A stretch of 64,000 nt of DNA from NCBI GenBank assembly GCA_963721115.1, contig CAVRIA010000008.1, positions 248,001-312,000 on the forward strand. The letters run 5' to 3'. A program made the position numbers and the translations under genes. Numbering within the stretch: position 1 is the stretch's first letter; each line of letters begins with the position of its first letter. This stretch comes from CAVRIA01 sp963721115 (GTDB taxonomy: Bacteria; Desulfobacterota; Binatia; HRBIN30; CADEER01). Shown piece by piece: positions 54,612 to 64,000 of the stretch. The notes below the pieces were generated by a model, which saw only the letters and a program-made list of their open reading frames with translations, searched no databases and was not told where the DNA came from.

Positions 54612-55809
54612 ATGCTCGCGTCCCCCATGCCCCTCCTGACCTGCCTGCACGACGAGATCGAATTCTTCGGCGGCGGGGAGCAGATGCTGCTGCGCGTCGC
54701 CGGCATCGCCCGGCGCACCGCGCGCACGGATCTCGGTGTTCTGTGGGGAGCGAACGCCCTCGCCGTCGATCCCGCCGCGCTGCGCGAGTTCGACCAGGTG
54801 GGGCGGTTTGATTTTCCGGCGGGCGGTATTCGAGCTGAGCAATGCGCTCCTCCACCGCCGCGCGGCGCACCGCCTGCACCGCTGGTTGGAAGCGCGGGGA
54901 TCGTCGGCGGTGCTGGCGTTCGGGCTGCGGTCCGCCCTGTACGCGGCGCCGCTGGCGCGGCGCTCGGCGCTTCCGCTCGCCTGGATGTGTCAGGAGGGCT
55001 TTCCCCTGTACTCGTCGCGCCTCGGGGAGGCGAAGCAGTGGATGATCGCGCGCTTTCTCTCCCGCGCGGGGGCGCAGATCGTCTGCGCCACCGACCAGGC
55101 GTGTCATGCCCTGGAGGCGCTGGGGGTGCCGCCGGCGCGCCTGTGCCGGATCCGCAACGGCGTCGACTTCGAGCGCTTCGCGGCGGCGCGGATGAACGAG
55201 GAGGAGAAGCGCCAGTGGAGGGCGTCGCACGGGCTTCCGCGTGGCGAACTGACGGCCGTTTGCGTAGCCCGCCTCGACCCGATCAAGGATCACCCGGTCC
55301 TCTTGAAGGCCGTTGGCGCCGCCGCGCAGTCGGGGGTGAGAGTCGTGCTCGTCTGCATGGGTGCCGCCTCCGCCTGGCCGGGGTACGCGGCTCGACTTCG
55401 CGCCCTTGCCGAGGATCTGGGCGTGGCGGAGCAAGTGGTCTGGGCGGATCACCAGGACGACGTGCGTCCCTGGCTCGGCATGGCGGACGTCGCCGTTCTC
55501 GCCAGCCTGCGCGAGTGCTCCAGCCTGGGGCTGGCCGAGGCGGGTGCATGCGGCTTGCCGCTGGTCGGCAGCAATACGGGAGGAATCCCGGAGATCGTTC
55601 GAGACGGCGTGACGGGGCTCCTGTTCGAGCCCGGCGACGCCGCGGGCTGCGCGGCCGCGCTGGTCCGCCTGGCCGGCGATCCGGGTCGCCGCGTAACGAT
55701 GGGCGAGCGGGTCTGCGAGTTGGTGCGCAGCGAGTTCAACGCCGCCGCCTGCGATCTCGAATGGGCTCGCTTCCTCGACCGCTTGCTCGGGCGGGCCGGC
55801 GATGACTGA
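54612..55809 (+). CDS. GT4-family glycosyltransferase, frameshifted in this sequence
   Basis: About 399 residues when joined. The N-terminal part (from MLASPMPLLTCLHDEIEFFGGGEQ) has the GGGEQ-like donor-domain opening. The C-terminal part (from AVFELSNALLHRR) has AVCVARLDPIKDHPVLLKA and GSNTGGIPEIVRDGVTGLL, the GT4 sugar-nucleotide site with EASSLG-like SLRECSSLGLAEA. The frame breaks in GGGCGG near 54821-54823, and deleting one G joins the halves. The stop overlaps the next gene by eight bases. It probably builds a surface polysaccharide. Confidence 0.82.
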
Positions 55810-56825
55810 GGCGCGGGCCGCGCTGGGGCGCTTCAAGGCGGGGCTGGCGCGCCGGCTCGACGCGGCGGGCGTGCTCTCGCGGCTTCGCCGCCGGCGCGCC
55901 ACGCAGGGGCAGGTCCCGGTCCTCGCCCTTCACCGCGTCTGCGGCAGCGACGAGGCGCGCCTTCCGCAGGCGATTCCGCCCGGCGATCTCGATCGCCTGG
56001 TGGACGAGGCGGCACGGCGCTACCGCATCGCGTCCTGGACGGAGTGCGAGCGCGCCTCGCGGCGGCGCGACCCGCAACCGCATCTCGCCCTCACTTTCGA
56101 CGACGGCTATCGCGATGGCGCCGAGACCGCGTGGCCGATCCTGCGCCGGTACGGCGCGACGGCCGTGTTCTGCCTGACGACGGCCTTCGTCGACGGGGGC
56201 GAGCCTCTGTGGTGGGAGGTGGTGGCGGCGGCGCTTCGCGCTCCCGGCGACCCCTTCCCGCGCGATCGCTCGGGGGAGGCCACCTATGGCCCGCTGGCCG
56301 AAGCCGAGATCGGCCGCCTCAAGGGCTTGCCGCGCGCCGAGATGCGGCGGGCGGTGGAGGCGATGGCGGCGCGAGCGCCGTCGGCGTCTCTGTCGGCGCC
56401 GATGTCCTGGGACGAGGCCGAACGCCTCGCCGCCGAGGGCGCCGAGATCGCCGCGCACGGCGCCACCCACGCGATCCTGACCGGGTGTGACGATGGAGAA
56501 CTGGCCGCCGAGCTCGAGGGCTGCCCGCGCCGTTCTGGAGCGGCGCCTGCGGCGCGAGGTTTCGCTGCTCGCCTACCCGAACGGCGATCACGACCCGCGC
56601 GTCGTGGCCGCCGCGCGCCGGGCGGGATTTCGCTTCGCCTTCACGACGCAGCACGCCTACTACGGGCCCGGCAGCGCCCCGCTCGCCGTTCCGCGCATCG
56701 CCGTACGCGCGGCGATGTACCGCGACGGGCGGGGCTTCTGCTGGCCGCTGCTCGAGGCGGAGATGCTGGGAGTGTTCGATTGGCTGCTGGCGCGCCGCGC
56801 GCGCGGGGTGCGCGGCAGACGGTGA
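55802..56825 (+). CDS. Polysaccharide deacetylase-family protein, frameshifted in this sequence
   Basis: About 341 residues when joined. The metal-site motif HLALTFDDGYRDG (Asp-Asp) lies near residue 100, and AAHGATHAIL is the His motif. The frame breaks at GAGGGC near 56518-56520, and removing one G continues to ERRLRREVSLLAYPNGDHD, the usual end of the NodB-like fold. The family removes N- or O-acetyl groups from glycans. It is coupled to the glycosyltransferase before it. Confidence 0.82.
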
Positions 56826-56877
56826 ACGGGTGGGCGCGTATGCGAGCGGGCGGCGCTCTCTGCCTGTGCAGCCTAAC

Positions 56878-57005
56878 AGCCCGTTGAAAAACCCCACCCC
56901 ATGCTTCGACAAGCTCAGCATGAGCGGATCCCCTCCTTGATTCACAACGACTTTTTCCGCTCGTCCTGAGCTTGTCGAAGGGCGTCCGGGCTTTTTCAAC
57001 GGGCT
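56878..57005. repeat. Nested inverted repeat (REP-like element)
   Basis: The outer arms AGCCCGTTGAAAAA (56878-56891) and its complement (56992-57005) match over 14 bases. The inner arms CTTCGACAAGCTCAG... (56904-56928) and its complement (56956-56980) match over 25 bases with two mismatches. The CTTCGACAAGCTCAG core is a repeat seen widely in environmental GC-rich bacteria. It lies between a deacetylase and a convergent GNAT gene, in 240 non-coding bases, and could form a large cruciform or terminator. Confidence 0.8.
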
Positions 57006-57010
57006 TCTAA

Positions 57011-57031
57011 GCCTGAGCCTGAGCCTGAGCC
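57011..57031. repeat. Short hexanucleotide tandem repeat GCCTGA
   Basis: Three and a half head-to-tail copies of GCCTGA directly follow the inverted repeat, 35 bases before the stop of the GNAT gene. A potential slippage site. Confidence 0.65.
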
Positions 57032-57065
57032 TTTGCCTACGAAGCCCGGCGCAGCCCGGCGAGCT

Positions 57066-58191
57066 TCACAGCGCGTCGATGTCTCCCGGCACGCACTGCC
57101 ACTGGTTCAGGTCGCGCGCGTCGGGCGACGGACCACGCGCGAAGAGGAAGAGGTCGGACGGCCGGTCGAGGAAGCCGGCGGAGCGCAGCAGCGGCCAGTG
57201 GCGCCAGCGCGGCGGAGCGCTGAACTCGAGCGCCGCGCAGCCGGCCTCGCGCGCCACGCGGGTCGCTTGCAGCAGCAGGGCCGCCGGCGCGTGGCGCGGC
57301 TCGAGCGGGGCCGCGAGCTCCATCAGCCAGGCGCGTTCCGCGCCGATGCGCACGACGCAGTAGCCCTCGAGCCTGCCGCCGGCGGACAGGGCGAGCGCCA
57401 CGTGTCGATGCGCCGGGTGATCGAGGTAGCGCCAGTTGAGAAAGTCGCTGCCGTGCGGGCACCAATATCCGGGCCAGGACATGCAGCGCTCGGTCGCCTC
57501 GTCGAAGGCGGCGTCGAAACGCCGCACCGGATCGACCGCCACCCTGCGCAGGGTCGGGCGCAGCAGCGCCTGGCGCGCGCGAAGAGCAGCCGCGGCCGCC
57601 AGCCCGGCGGCGACGGCCGCGACTCGCGGCCAGCCCCGCCGCGCCAGCGCCAGCCCGGCGCGAAGGGGGAGGACGCGGCGCGGCACGACGCCGAGTGAGC
57701 CGTCGCGCCCGTGCTTTCGGGAGGCGCCGCGCGATTTCTCGTTCGGCCAGCTGAGGGCGATCGAGCGATCTCGCCACGGGTCCTGGCGATGAAACGCCAG
57801 GCCCAGCTCGTTCAGCCCTTGGCGCTGCCAGTCGGGGGCGACGACGGAGTCGCCCGCGACGTAACCAGCTCGCCGGCTCGGTGTCGCGCGCGACCGGCCA
57901 GGGCCACCTCGCCTGGCTGCCTACGATCCGGCCGCTCGCCTTCTCGACGACGAGGGTGCAGCGCGCCACGCCGCTGGGGTTGCGGCGATAGATCCAGTCG
58001 TACGCCTGGCGCGGGCTCTTCCTCGCGAACGCCTCGTCCACCAGGTCATAGATCGCCTCGAACTCCGCCGGCACCGCGCGGCGCACGTCGAAGCGCGGGT
58101 CGGGACACCGGTAGGAAATGGGGACGCGCAGCCACTCCTCGAAGTCCTGCGGGTCGGCTTGCAACAATACGGGCAGCACGGCCATCTCCAT
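57066..58191 (-). CDS. GNAT-fold protein of the polysaccharide region, frameshifted in this sequence
   Basis: About 375 residues when joined. The N-terminal part (from MEMAVLPVLLQADPQDF) has FDVRRAVPAEFEAIYDLVDEAF and ends near ARDTEPA. In the next frame AGYVAGDSVVAPDWQRQGLNELG, a GNAT acetyl-CoA loop (QxxGL), continues. A second GNAT-like half has FLNWRYLDHPAHRHVAL, seen in exopolysaccharide-associated acetyltransferases. The frame breaks near 57865-57875, and one base removed restores it. It probably modifies a surface glycan, consistent with the two genes before the repeat. An upstream start at 58257 is possible. Confidence 0.7.
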
Positions 58192-58343
58192 CTGCCGGGC
58201 CGCACGCCGCGGCTGCCGCCGGCGCGCCACTGTGTCCCCGCGGCCCTCCGCGGTCAAGCCCGGTTCGGCGCCCTACCTTGCAATTGCCCCCCGGCTGGGC
58301 AAAGCATTCCGCCTCGGCTCGATTCGAGAGGAAGGATCCAGGA

Positions 58344-58892
58344 ATGAAGGCCAGCGACTGCATCTTGTTCAGCGGCGGACTCACGGGGGCGGAGGCGAAG
58401 TTCGGCGAGATGGCCGAGAAGTACGGGATCGAAGAGGTCAACTTCACCTTCGCGGGCCGCGAGGCGGCGCGGACGCGCGGTCTGCGCACGCTCACCCACG
58501 AGGAGCTGCAGAAGGGAGACGTCAGCATGAGCTACGTCTCCAAGCTCATGAAGCGACGCTACCCGCACACCGACTCCATCAAGAAGATCCTGCAGACGAT
58601 CTGGTACCAGGTGAACAACGCCCAGCAGATCTTCGTCGTCGGCTCCGTGCTCGAGAACGGCACGGTCTCTGGCGGAACCGGATGGGGAGCCGAGTTCGCC
58701 AAGCTCTGCAACAAGTCCCTGTTCGTCTTCGACCAAGAGAAGGGCGCCTGGCTGCACTGGTCGGGGTCCGACTGGGAGCCGGCCGAGCCGACCGTCACCG
58801 AGATTCACTTCGCCGGGACGGGCACCCGCTTTCTGGGTGATCAGGGGGCCAAGGCCATCGAGGACCTCTTCGCCCGCTCCTTCGCGAGCTGA
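58344..58892 (+). CDS. Rossmann/SLOG-like nucleotide-binding protein, function unknown
   Basis: 182 residues with AGGAAGGA upstream. CILFSGGLTGAEAKFGEMAEK at the start and IFVVGSVLENGTVSGGTGWGAEFAK in the middle look like glycine-rich nucleotide-binding turns of the SLOG/TIR-like Rossmann class, which bind nucleotide derivatives. Residues 60-95 are a basic helical insert. Cys6 and Cys129 are the only cysteines. No defence partner is beside it. A stand-alone sensor or enzyme is possible, and I do not know its role. Confidence 0.7.
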   Translation: MKASDCILFSGGLTGAEAKFGEMAEKYGIEEVNFTFAGREAARTRGLRTLTHEELQKGDVSMSYVSKLMKRRYPHTDSIKKILQTIWYQVNNAQQIFVVGSVLENGTVSGGTGWGAEFAKLCNKSLFVFDQEKGAWLHWSGSDWEPAEPTVTEIHFAGTGTRFLGDQGAKAIEDLFARSFAS

Positions 58893-58919
58893 GGCGGACT
58901 ACACTAGCGTGGTGCCGCT

Positions 58920-59030
58920 GCGAGGAAGGTCGGCGCGCTGGCGCGCCTGGCGTTCGGCCCCGACGGTACGGCCGCAGTCGACCTGGACGGCGACAGCGTT
59001 CCGGACGCCACCTTTGCGAGCTGCCCGTAG
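58920..59030 (+). pseudogene. Possible remnant of a secreted protein's C-terminus
   Basis: A short open stretch reads ARKVGALARLAFGPDGTAAV, then DLDGDSVPDATFASCP and a stop. The DLDGDxVPDA pattern is a calcium-binding-like end seen in secreted proteins of this kind of organism. No start or upstream sequence fits, so it looks like a decayed fragment. It could also be chance. Confidence 0.3.
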
Positions 59031-59254
59031 AAGAGCGTGGCGTCTTGACGGACGGCGCGTGATTCTGGTGCCCAGGCTGTTGTCGTTGCTCGCGGTCGTG
59101 GCACTCGACAACGGCTACGTGGAGAACGGGCCGAACGGCCAATTCTTCGATCTCGCAACGTGTGGGTTGTGCAAGCCCCGCACGAGACAAACCGGTTCCT
59201 CGTGACCAAAGAGGCGGCGGGAGACTTCGCCGGTTCGTAGCCGGGAAGTGATGA

Positions 59255-59285
59255 GACCCGGCACCGCTGGCGGCAGTGCCGGGTC
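59255..59285 (-). terminator. Hairpin after the large secreted hydrolase gene
   Basis: GACCCGGCAC and GTGCCGGGTC form a perfect ten-base-pair stem with an 11-base loop, 20 bases beyond the gene's stop. No T tract follows on either strand, so it may act as a Rho-independent terminator of weaker type or as an RNA-stabilising hairpin. Confidence 0.55.
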
Positions 59286-59305
59286 CCCTTGGCATCTGAG
59301 ACACT

Positions 59306-62300
59306 CTACGGGTTGAGCGGGTCGCAGATGGTCGCCACGCAGGTGCCGCCTCCGCACTCGCCATCGCTGGTGCACAGCTCTCCCGGGTTCGAGCTGAGGA
59401 CGTCACAGATGCCGCCGCCCGGGATTTCCAGCGGGTCGCCGGCATCGCAGGTGCCGTTGCAGAAGTTCTCCACCTCGCCGCCCGGCTGCAGGAACTCGAC
59501 GAGCTGCTGGACGGCAGCGGGGATCCTCCTCGGCCCGCTGTGCGGGTCGCACACCCCGCTGGGGATGACGTTCGACAGCGGCGGGATGAACGGCTGGTGC
59601 GCCGGGTTGAAGATGTCGAAGGCGCCGGTGTCGTACAACACGTAGGCCGAGTCGAGAGGACCGGCCTGGTCCGGAATGTTCTGCAGCCCCTGCTGCAGGG
59701 AGCCGGTCAGGTTCGGCAGGCCGAGCGTGCGCGCCTCGGCCTCGGTGCACTGGTTGGACACCTGCTTGTCCAGCCAGGACGGGGTCATCAGGATCCGCTT
59801 CGCGCTGCCGCTGCCGGGCAGCGGGTCGGAGGTGATGTGGGTGGCGTAGCCGGCCGGCTCGGCGCTCACCCACAGCTCGTGCGAGAGCCCGATGAAGAGC
59901 GCAAAGTGCATCGGATCGCTGATGCCGATCGAGTTGATGACCGCGTCGAAGGCGGTGAACTGTGTCGACCGTTGCAGCAGACAGGAGAAGTTGATGCCCG
60001 GCACATCGAGGCCGAAACGATCGACGTCCGGCGTCAGCGCCGAGAACCAGGTGCCCATGATGCCGCCGAGGCTGATGCCGTAGTAGTACTCGTCCTCGCC
60101 CGGCCCCGGGAACACTCCCACGCCCGGCGACTTCTCGAAGGCGGTGTCGCGGTTGAACAGGCCGAGCTTCATCATCTTGCCGAGGACGAGCGTGTTGAGC
60201 ATCCCCTGCCGCAGCCGGTCGGCGAAGGCCGGGAAGTTGTTGAGCTGGCTGGAGCCGAGGCCGATGATGTAGACCCCGACCCAGCCGTAGTCGGTGTCGT
60301 CGTCGCGCCTCGACGACAGGCCGATCCAGTCGGTCGCGCCGGCGATGTAGGTCCAGTCGGCGAACTGCGCCTTCAGGTCGGGGATCGAGTCGGTCATGTC
60401 CGTTCCCTGGCCGAAGAGACCGTGTCCGAGCACGATCGGGCGCGAGACGACCCCGCCGTTGAACACGCTGCACGGGATCGAGATGTCGAAAGGCGCCTGC
60501 ATGAACCCGTTCTGCACCGGCAGGTCGTTGCCGTCGACGTTGAGAAGCTGGACGCCGGTCTGCACCGGTTGCCCGTCGAGGAAGAGGGGGCTCTGGAAGG
60601 TGCCGCTGACCTTCTTCCAGACGACGTCGTCGCCGTTCAGGCAGTTGCTCACCGGCGTCGTCGCGGCGACGCTGAAGGTGACCAGGCCCGGGGTCAGGTC
60701 GACGGTGTCGAGCCAGGCGAACGCCTGGTCGCGCATCGACAGCATCTGCCGCGTCAGCTGGCTGTCGCTCTGCACCGTGAAGTCGTAGGCGAGGATGAGA
60801 TCGCCGCGCGGGACTCCGGCGGAGACGAGCGGGCCGAAGACGTCGCTGTCCATCTGCGCGCGCCGGCTCTCGATGGCGGGGATGCCAGTGACGACGTTGT
60901 CGCGCAGGGCGGCGAAGGCCCCCTCGGGCAGGACGTCGTGGCCGTCCGCCGTCTTCAGATGGCGGATGCCGATGACGTAGCGTTTGCCGGGCACCAGGCT
61001 CTGGCCGGCGCGCAGGAAGACGGCCTGGCGGCCGGGGATCTGCGCGCCCTGGGCGCGGCCGTCGACCTCGAGCCAGTGCAGGATGTGCTCGCCGGTGTCG
61101 GCGCGGATGAGGACGCTCGGGCTGTCGGCGTCGAGCGAACGCGAGTCGTACGTCCGGGTGTCGATCCACGGCGGTCCCGCCGGCTGGCCGCAGCAGCCGG
61201 GCTCCAGCAGCCGCGCCGCGTCGGAGAGCTCGAGATCGACTCCCTGCGGAAAGTGCATGATCGCCTGCACCATGGGGCTGAAGCCGTCGAGCTCGTTGTA
61301 CGGCGCGGGGAGTAGGCCGGGCCGTTGACGCTCGGCATGCCGCTCGCCGGCAGATCGACGCGCAGCCCGGTGGCGGTGCCGCCGTCGGCGACCAGGAAGT
61401 GCGAGGAGGGGTAGGGCAGCAGGCACTCGGCGGCGTTGAGGATCTCGCATTCCGCCGCCGGGACCGGAGTCGGCGGGCAGGTGCCGATGATGTCGTTGTC
61501 GATCAGGTCGCAGTCGATGTCGAGCCCGTCGGCCTGCTTGATCGCCTGGCAGGCCTCGCACTCCGCCAGGTCGTCCAGACACTTCCCGACGTCGCCCTGC
61601 ACGCCGCCCCCGACGCAGGCGCCGGGCGCCAGGGCGTCGAGGTCCAGCCCCTGGCACTTGCCGGCGACATCGTCGGCCAGCTTGGAGCTCTTCTTCTCGA
61701 TCTTGCCTTTCGGGTCCGGCAGACCGGAGCCGAAGCCGCGCACGGGGGCCGCCGACAGGCAGGCGGTGATGACCTCGGCCGCGGTCGTCGCGCCGTCCTT
61801 CATCGCCGCCTTCTTGCACTTGCGGAACTCCTTGAGCCAGGTGTCGAAGACCTGCCCGGTGCGCTGCGCGAGCTTGTCCTGGCACTTGGCGTCGTTCTTG
61901 TCCTGCGAGATCTGTCCCGCGTCGAGATCGGCGCCGAAGATGTCGTGGATCAGGTCGATGGACGCGTTCACGTGCGCGCCGTTGATCGTCGTCGCATCGG
62001 TCACCAGGTCCGTCGCCTCGTTCCCCTCGCAGGCGCCGCCGGCGGCGAACAGGCTGCTCACCTTGTTCTTCTTCTTCTGCACCTTCTGCTTCGCGTCGGC
62101 GGTCAGGCACGCCTCCACCGTCGTCTGCAGCTTGCCCTTGCCCTGGTTCTTCACGCAGGAGCGGTTCTCCTTGTTCTGCGTGGCGGAAACCTTGGCGGCG
62201 AACTTGTTGGCCTTGTCGGCGCACTTCGGGTCGGCGATCTGCCCGAGGGCGATGCCGCAACCGAGTGTGAAGACCAGAGCATTCAGGACGACTGAAGCGT

Positions 62301-62319
62301 GGATCGACCGATGGATCAT
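59306..62319 (-). CDS. Large secreted Cys/Lys-rich protein with hydrolase-like C-terminus, frameshifted in this sequence
   Basis: About 1005 residues when joined. It has a signal peptide (from MIHRSIHASVVLNALVF) and a Lys/Cys-rich domain to about 260 with repeats like KCADKANKFAAK and KKNKVSSLFAAGGACEG. Residues from about 340 have RPIVLGHGLFGQG, a lipase-like oxyanion or nucleophile-elbow region, with YYYGISLGGIMGTWFSAL as a second Ser motif. A Cys-rich tail (CTSDGECGGGTCVATICDPLNP) ends it. One G appears missing near 61316-61320, and adding it joins the two frames. AAGGAGGGGGG precedes the ATG. It is a likely type II secretion substrate. Confidence 0.7.
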
Positions 62320-62380
62320 GGAACCCCCCTCCTTCTTGGCGAACGCGCGTCCCCAAGGGACGCCAGCGCCGCGTCCGCTG

Positions 62381-62409
62381 ATCAGACACCCTCTGCAGAA
62401 ATGAGTCAA
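62381..62409 (-). promoter_or_regulatory. Promoter of the large secreted hydrolase gene
   Basis: Read on the minus strand, TTGACT (complement 62404-62409), a 17-base spacer and TCTGAT (complement 62381-62386) match a sigma-70 promoter. The start codon lies 61 bases downstream. Confidence 0.5.
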
Positions 62410-62511
62410 TCGGGTTCCGGGGGATGACGAACCGGGACAGCAAGGACACCAAGCACAGCAGGGACGGGAAACGATCCATGCGCGCCTTGCCTCGTGGTGG
62501 GGAAGAGTTCT

Positions 62512-63738
62512 ATGCCGCAACGTGTCCCCCGTACGGAGAGAGCCGTGAGATTCGATCCCTTCACCGATGCCGCGATCGACGATCCGTACCCGCAGTACGA
62601 TCGCTTCCGGGCGCGCGAGCCGGTGCACTACAGCGACAAGCTGCGCAGCTGGCTGCTCTTCCGCCACGACGACGTGGCGGCGTTCTTCCGCGACGACCGG
62701 CGGCTCAGCAGCGACCGGTCGAAGGCGGCGAAATTCAAGGGGACCGGTGCGCCCGCCGCGCTGCGCACCGTGGCGACCGATCCTCCGGAGCACGTGCCGG
62801 TGCGGTCGATGCTGACCGCGAGCCTCAACCCGCGCGTGCGCGCCATCGGCCCGCGCGTCGAGGACATCGTCGCGGCGCTGCTCGACCGCATCGGCGAGGC
62901 GGTGGGGCGCGCGGTGGAGCGCAGCGAGCTGGCCGGCGAGGTCGACCTGATCGGCGAGTTCGCCTACCCGTTGCCGATCAACGTGATCGCCGAGCTGTTC
63001 GACGTCCCGCAAGCGGAGCGCGGGCGGTTCCAGGAGTGGTCGCGGGCGGTCGCCCGCGGCATGGACCGCTTCTACTCGGCGAGCCAGGCGGGCGACGGCC
63101 TGCGCGAGATCGGCGCCTACTTCTACGGCCTCCTGCAGGAGCGCCGCTCGAGCGGCGGCGACGACCTGGTCCGCCGCCTGCTGCGCGCGGAGTACCACGG
63201 CGATACGCTCAACGAGCTCGAGGTGGTGGCGATGTGCACGGCGCTGGTGTTCGGCGGCCACGAGACGACCGTCAACCTGATCGGCAACGGCATGCTCGCC
63301 CTGCTGCGCCACCCCGATCAGCTCGAGCGGCTGCGCGCCGAGCCGGCGCTGATCGACACGGCGGTGGAGGAGCTCCTGCGCTTCGACAGCCCGGCGCAGA
63401 TGATCTCGCGCACGGCGGTCGCCGACCTCGAATGGCGCGGCGCGCGCATCGCGGCGGGCGGGGCGGTGCTCGCCCTGCTCGGCGCCGCCAACCGCGATCC
63501 CGAGGTCTTCGAGGGCGCGGATCGGCTCGATCTCGGCAGGGAACCCAATCCGCACGTCGCCTTCGGCCTCGGCACCCACTACTGCCCGGGCGCGCAGCTC
63601 AGCCGCATCGAGGCGCGCGCGGCGATCCCGGCCCTGCTGCGCCGTTTCCCCGCGCTGCGCCTCGGCAGCGCCTCTCCGGTGCGCTGCCGGACCGCGGTGC
63701 TGCGCGGGCTCGAGCGCTTTCCCGTGCGGGTCGACTGA
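62512..63738 (+). CDS. Cytochrome P450 (CYP) monooxygenase
   Basis: 408 residues from the ATG at 62512 (GGGGAAGAG upstream). The I-helix has VFGGHETTVN (acid-alcohol pair ETT), EELLR is the ExxR motif, and the haem loop is FGLGTHYCPGAQ with Cys358. This is a soluble class I bacterial P450 lacking a membrane anchor. The substrate is unknown. No ferredoxin partner is adjacent, though one lies at 11642. A GTG at 62494 is an alternative start. Confidence 0.93.
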   Translation: MPQRVPRTERAVRFDPFTDAAIDDPYPQYDRFRAREPVHYSDKLRSWLLFRHDDVAAFFRDDRRLSSDRSKAAKFKGTGAPAALRTVATDPPEHVPVRSMLTASLNPRVRAIGPRVEDIVAALLDRIGEAVGRAVERSELAGEVDLIGEFAYPLPINVIAELFDVPQAERGRFQEWSRAVARGMDRFYSASQAGDGLREIGAYFYGLLQERRSSGGDDLVRRLLRAEYHGDTLNELEVVAMCTALVFGGHETTVNLIGNGMLALLRHPDQLERLRAEPALIDTAVEELLRFDSPAQMISRTAVADLEWRGARIAAGGAVLALLGAANRDPEVFEGADRLDLGREPNPHVAFGLGTHYCPGAQLSRIEARAAIPALLRRFPALRLGSASPVRCRTAVLRGLERFPVRVD

Positions 63739-63772
63739 AGGCTCGCCGCGGGCGATCTGTTACGGTGCGCGT

Positions 63773-64000
63773 ATGAGCGACGAAGCGGCGAGGAACGCGA
63801 ACGAGGCCCCGTGGTGGAAATCCGCGGTCGTCTATCAGATCTACCCGCGCTCGTTCGCCGACTCCGACGGCGACGGCATCGGCGACCTCGAGGGCATCCG
63901 GCGCCGCCTCGACCACCTCACCTGGCTCGGCGCCGACGCCCTGTGGCTGTCACCGATCTATCCGTCGCCGATGGCCGACTTCGGCTACGACGTAGCGGAC
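63773..64000 (+). CDS. GH13 alpha-glucosidase/trehalose-synthase-like, 5' end only
   Basis: Cut off by the window edge after 76 codons. WWKSAVVYQIYPRSFADSDGDGIGDLEGI is the standard start of GH13 enzymes such as oligo-1,6-glucosidase and trehalose synthase, followed by LDHLTWLGADALWLSPIYPSP and FGYDVAD. These enzymes act on alpha-glucosides. No clear ribosome-binding site is seen before the ATG. The exact specificity needs the missing part. Confidence 0.88.
   Translation, partial: MSDEAARNANEAPWWKSAVVYQIYPRSFADSDGDGIGDLEGIRRRLDHLTWLGADALWLSPIYPSPMADFGYDVAD

Larger units (their letters stand above)
58893..59305. other. 413-base intergenic region with a coding remnant and a hairpin
   Basis: No complete gene is visible. 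It holds the coding remnant at 58920-59030 and the hairpin at 59255-59285. The remaining sequence has no promoter that I trust. Confidence 0.5.

Overview
The window is a very GC-rich, tightly packed bacterial chromosome segment. It comes from a diderm: it carries a type II secretion operon, signal-peptide-bearing periplasmic enzymes and a MurE with the meso-diaminopimelate DNPR motif. The gene mix (full gsp operon, a V/A-type ATPase, a UGSC selenoprotein, Cys/Lys-rich secreted proteins, a cytochrome c-FTR1 fusion) suggests a deltaproteobacteria-like lineage such as Binatota, Myxococcota or Desulfobacterota. That placement is an inference. I recognised no rRNA, tRNA or CRISPR array.

Layout. 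1-8093 (+): type II secretion genes gspE (3' end only) to gspN. 8199-11420 (+): a three-gene operon of a UGSC selenoprotein with an in-frame UGA and a SECIS-like hairpin, a conserved Cys-rich protein and an acyl-CoA ligase. 11642-15145 (+): ferredoxin, SufT, a small unknown protein and another AMP-forming ligase, with two clear hairpin terminators. 15155-19071 (-): a lipase-maturation-factor-like membrane protein, a secreted endonuclease/phosphatase-fold protein and a tandem UspA. 19222-22707 (+): a small protein overlapping a Fur-family regulator, then a large secreted/membrane fusion of two c-type haems with an FTR1 iron permease behind a Fur-box promoter.

22750-34429 (-) is a nine-gene cluster, mostly with 4-base stop/start overlaps: His-rich membrane protein, AmrS-type radical SAM enzyme, PLP enzyme, LCAT-like hydrolase, LuxE-like and LuxC-like fatty-acid reductase components, penicillin-acylase-family hydrolase with a Thr at the nucleophile position, GT2 glycosyltransferase and a methyltransferase-like protein. 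It looks like an uncharacterised acyl or lipid pathway. 34648-38523 holds a TauD-like oxygenase, an acyl-CoA synthetase and a luciferase-like flavin oxidoreductase. 38621-39841 (-) is a periplasmic cyclohexadienyl dehydratase fused to a secreted-type chorismate mutase. 40479-41987 is murE.

42065-51166 (-) is a complete V/A-type ATPase operon (G/H-C-I-K-F-E-A-B-D) ending in a UspA gene. 51330-58191 has a UPF0182 membrane protein, a DUF1232 protein, and a glycosyltransferase, polysaccharide deacetylase and GNAT group, with a nested inverted repeat. 58344-64000 has a Rossmann/SLOG-like protein, a huge secreted Cys-rich/hydrolase protein, a P450 and the start of a GH13 glucosidase.

Six genes (gspN, UPF0182, glycosyltransferase, deacetylase, GNAT, secreted hydrolase) carry a single frameshift, mostly one base in a short homopolymer. 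This points to residual sequencing or assembly indels rather than six real pseudogenes. They are given as single genes with the break marked.
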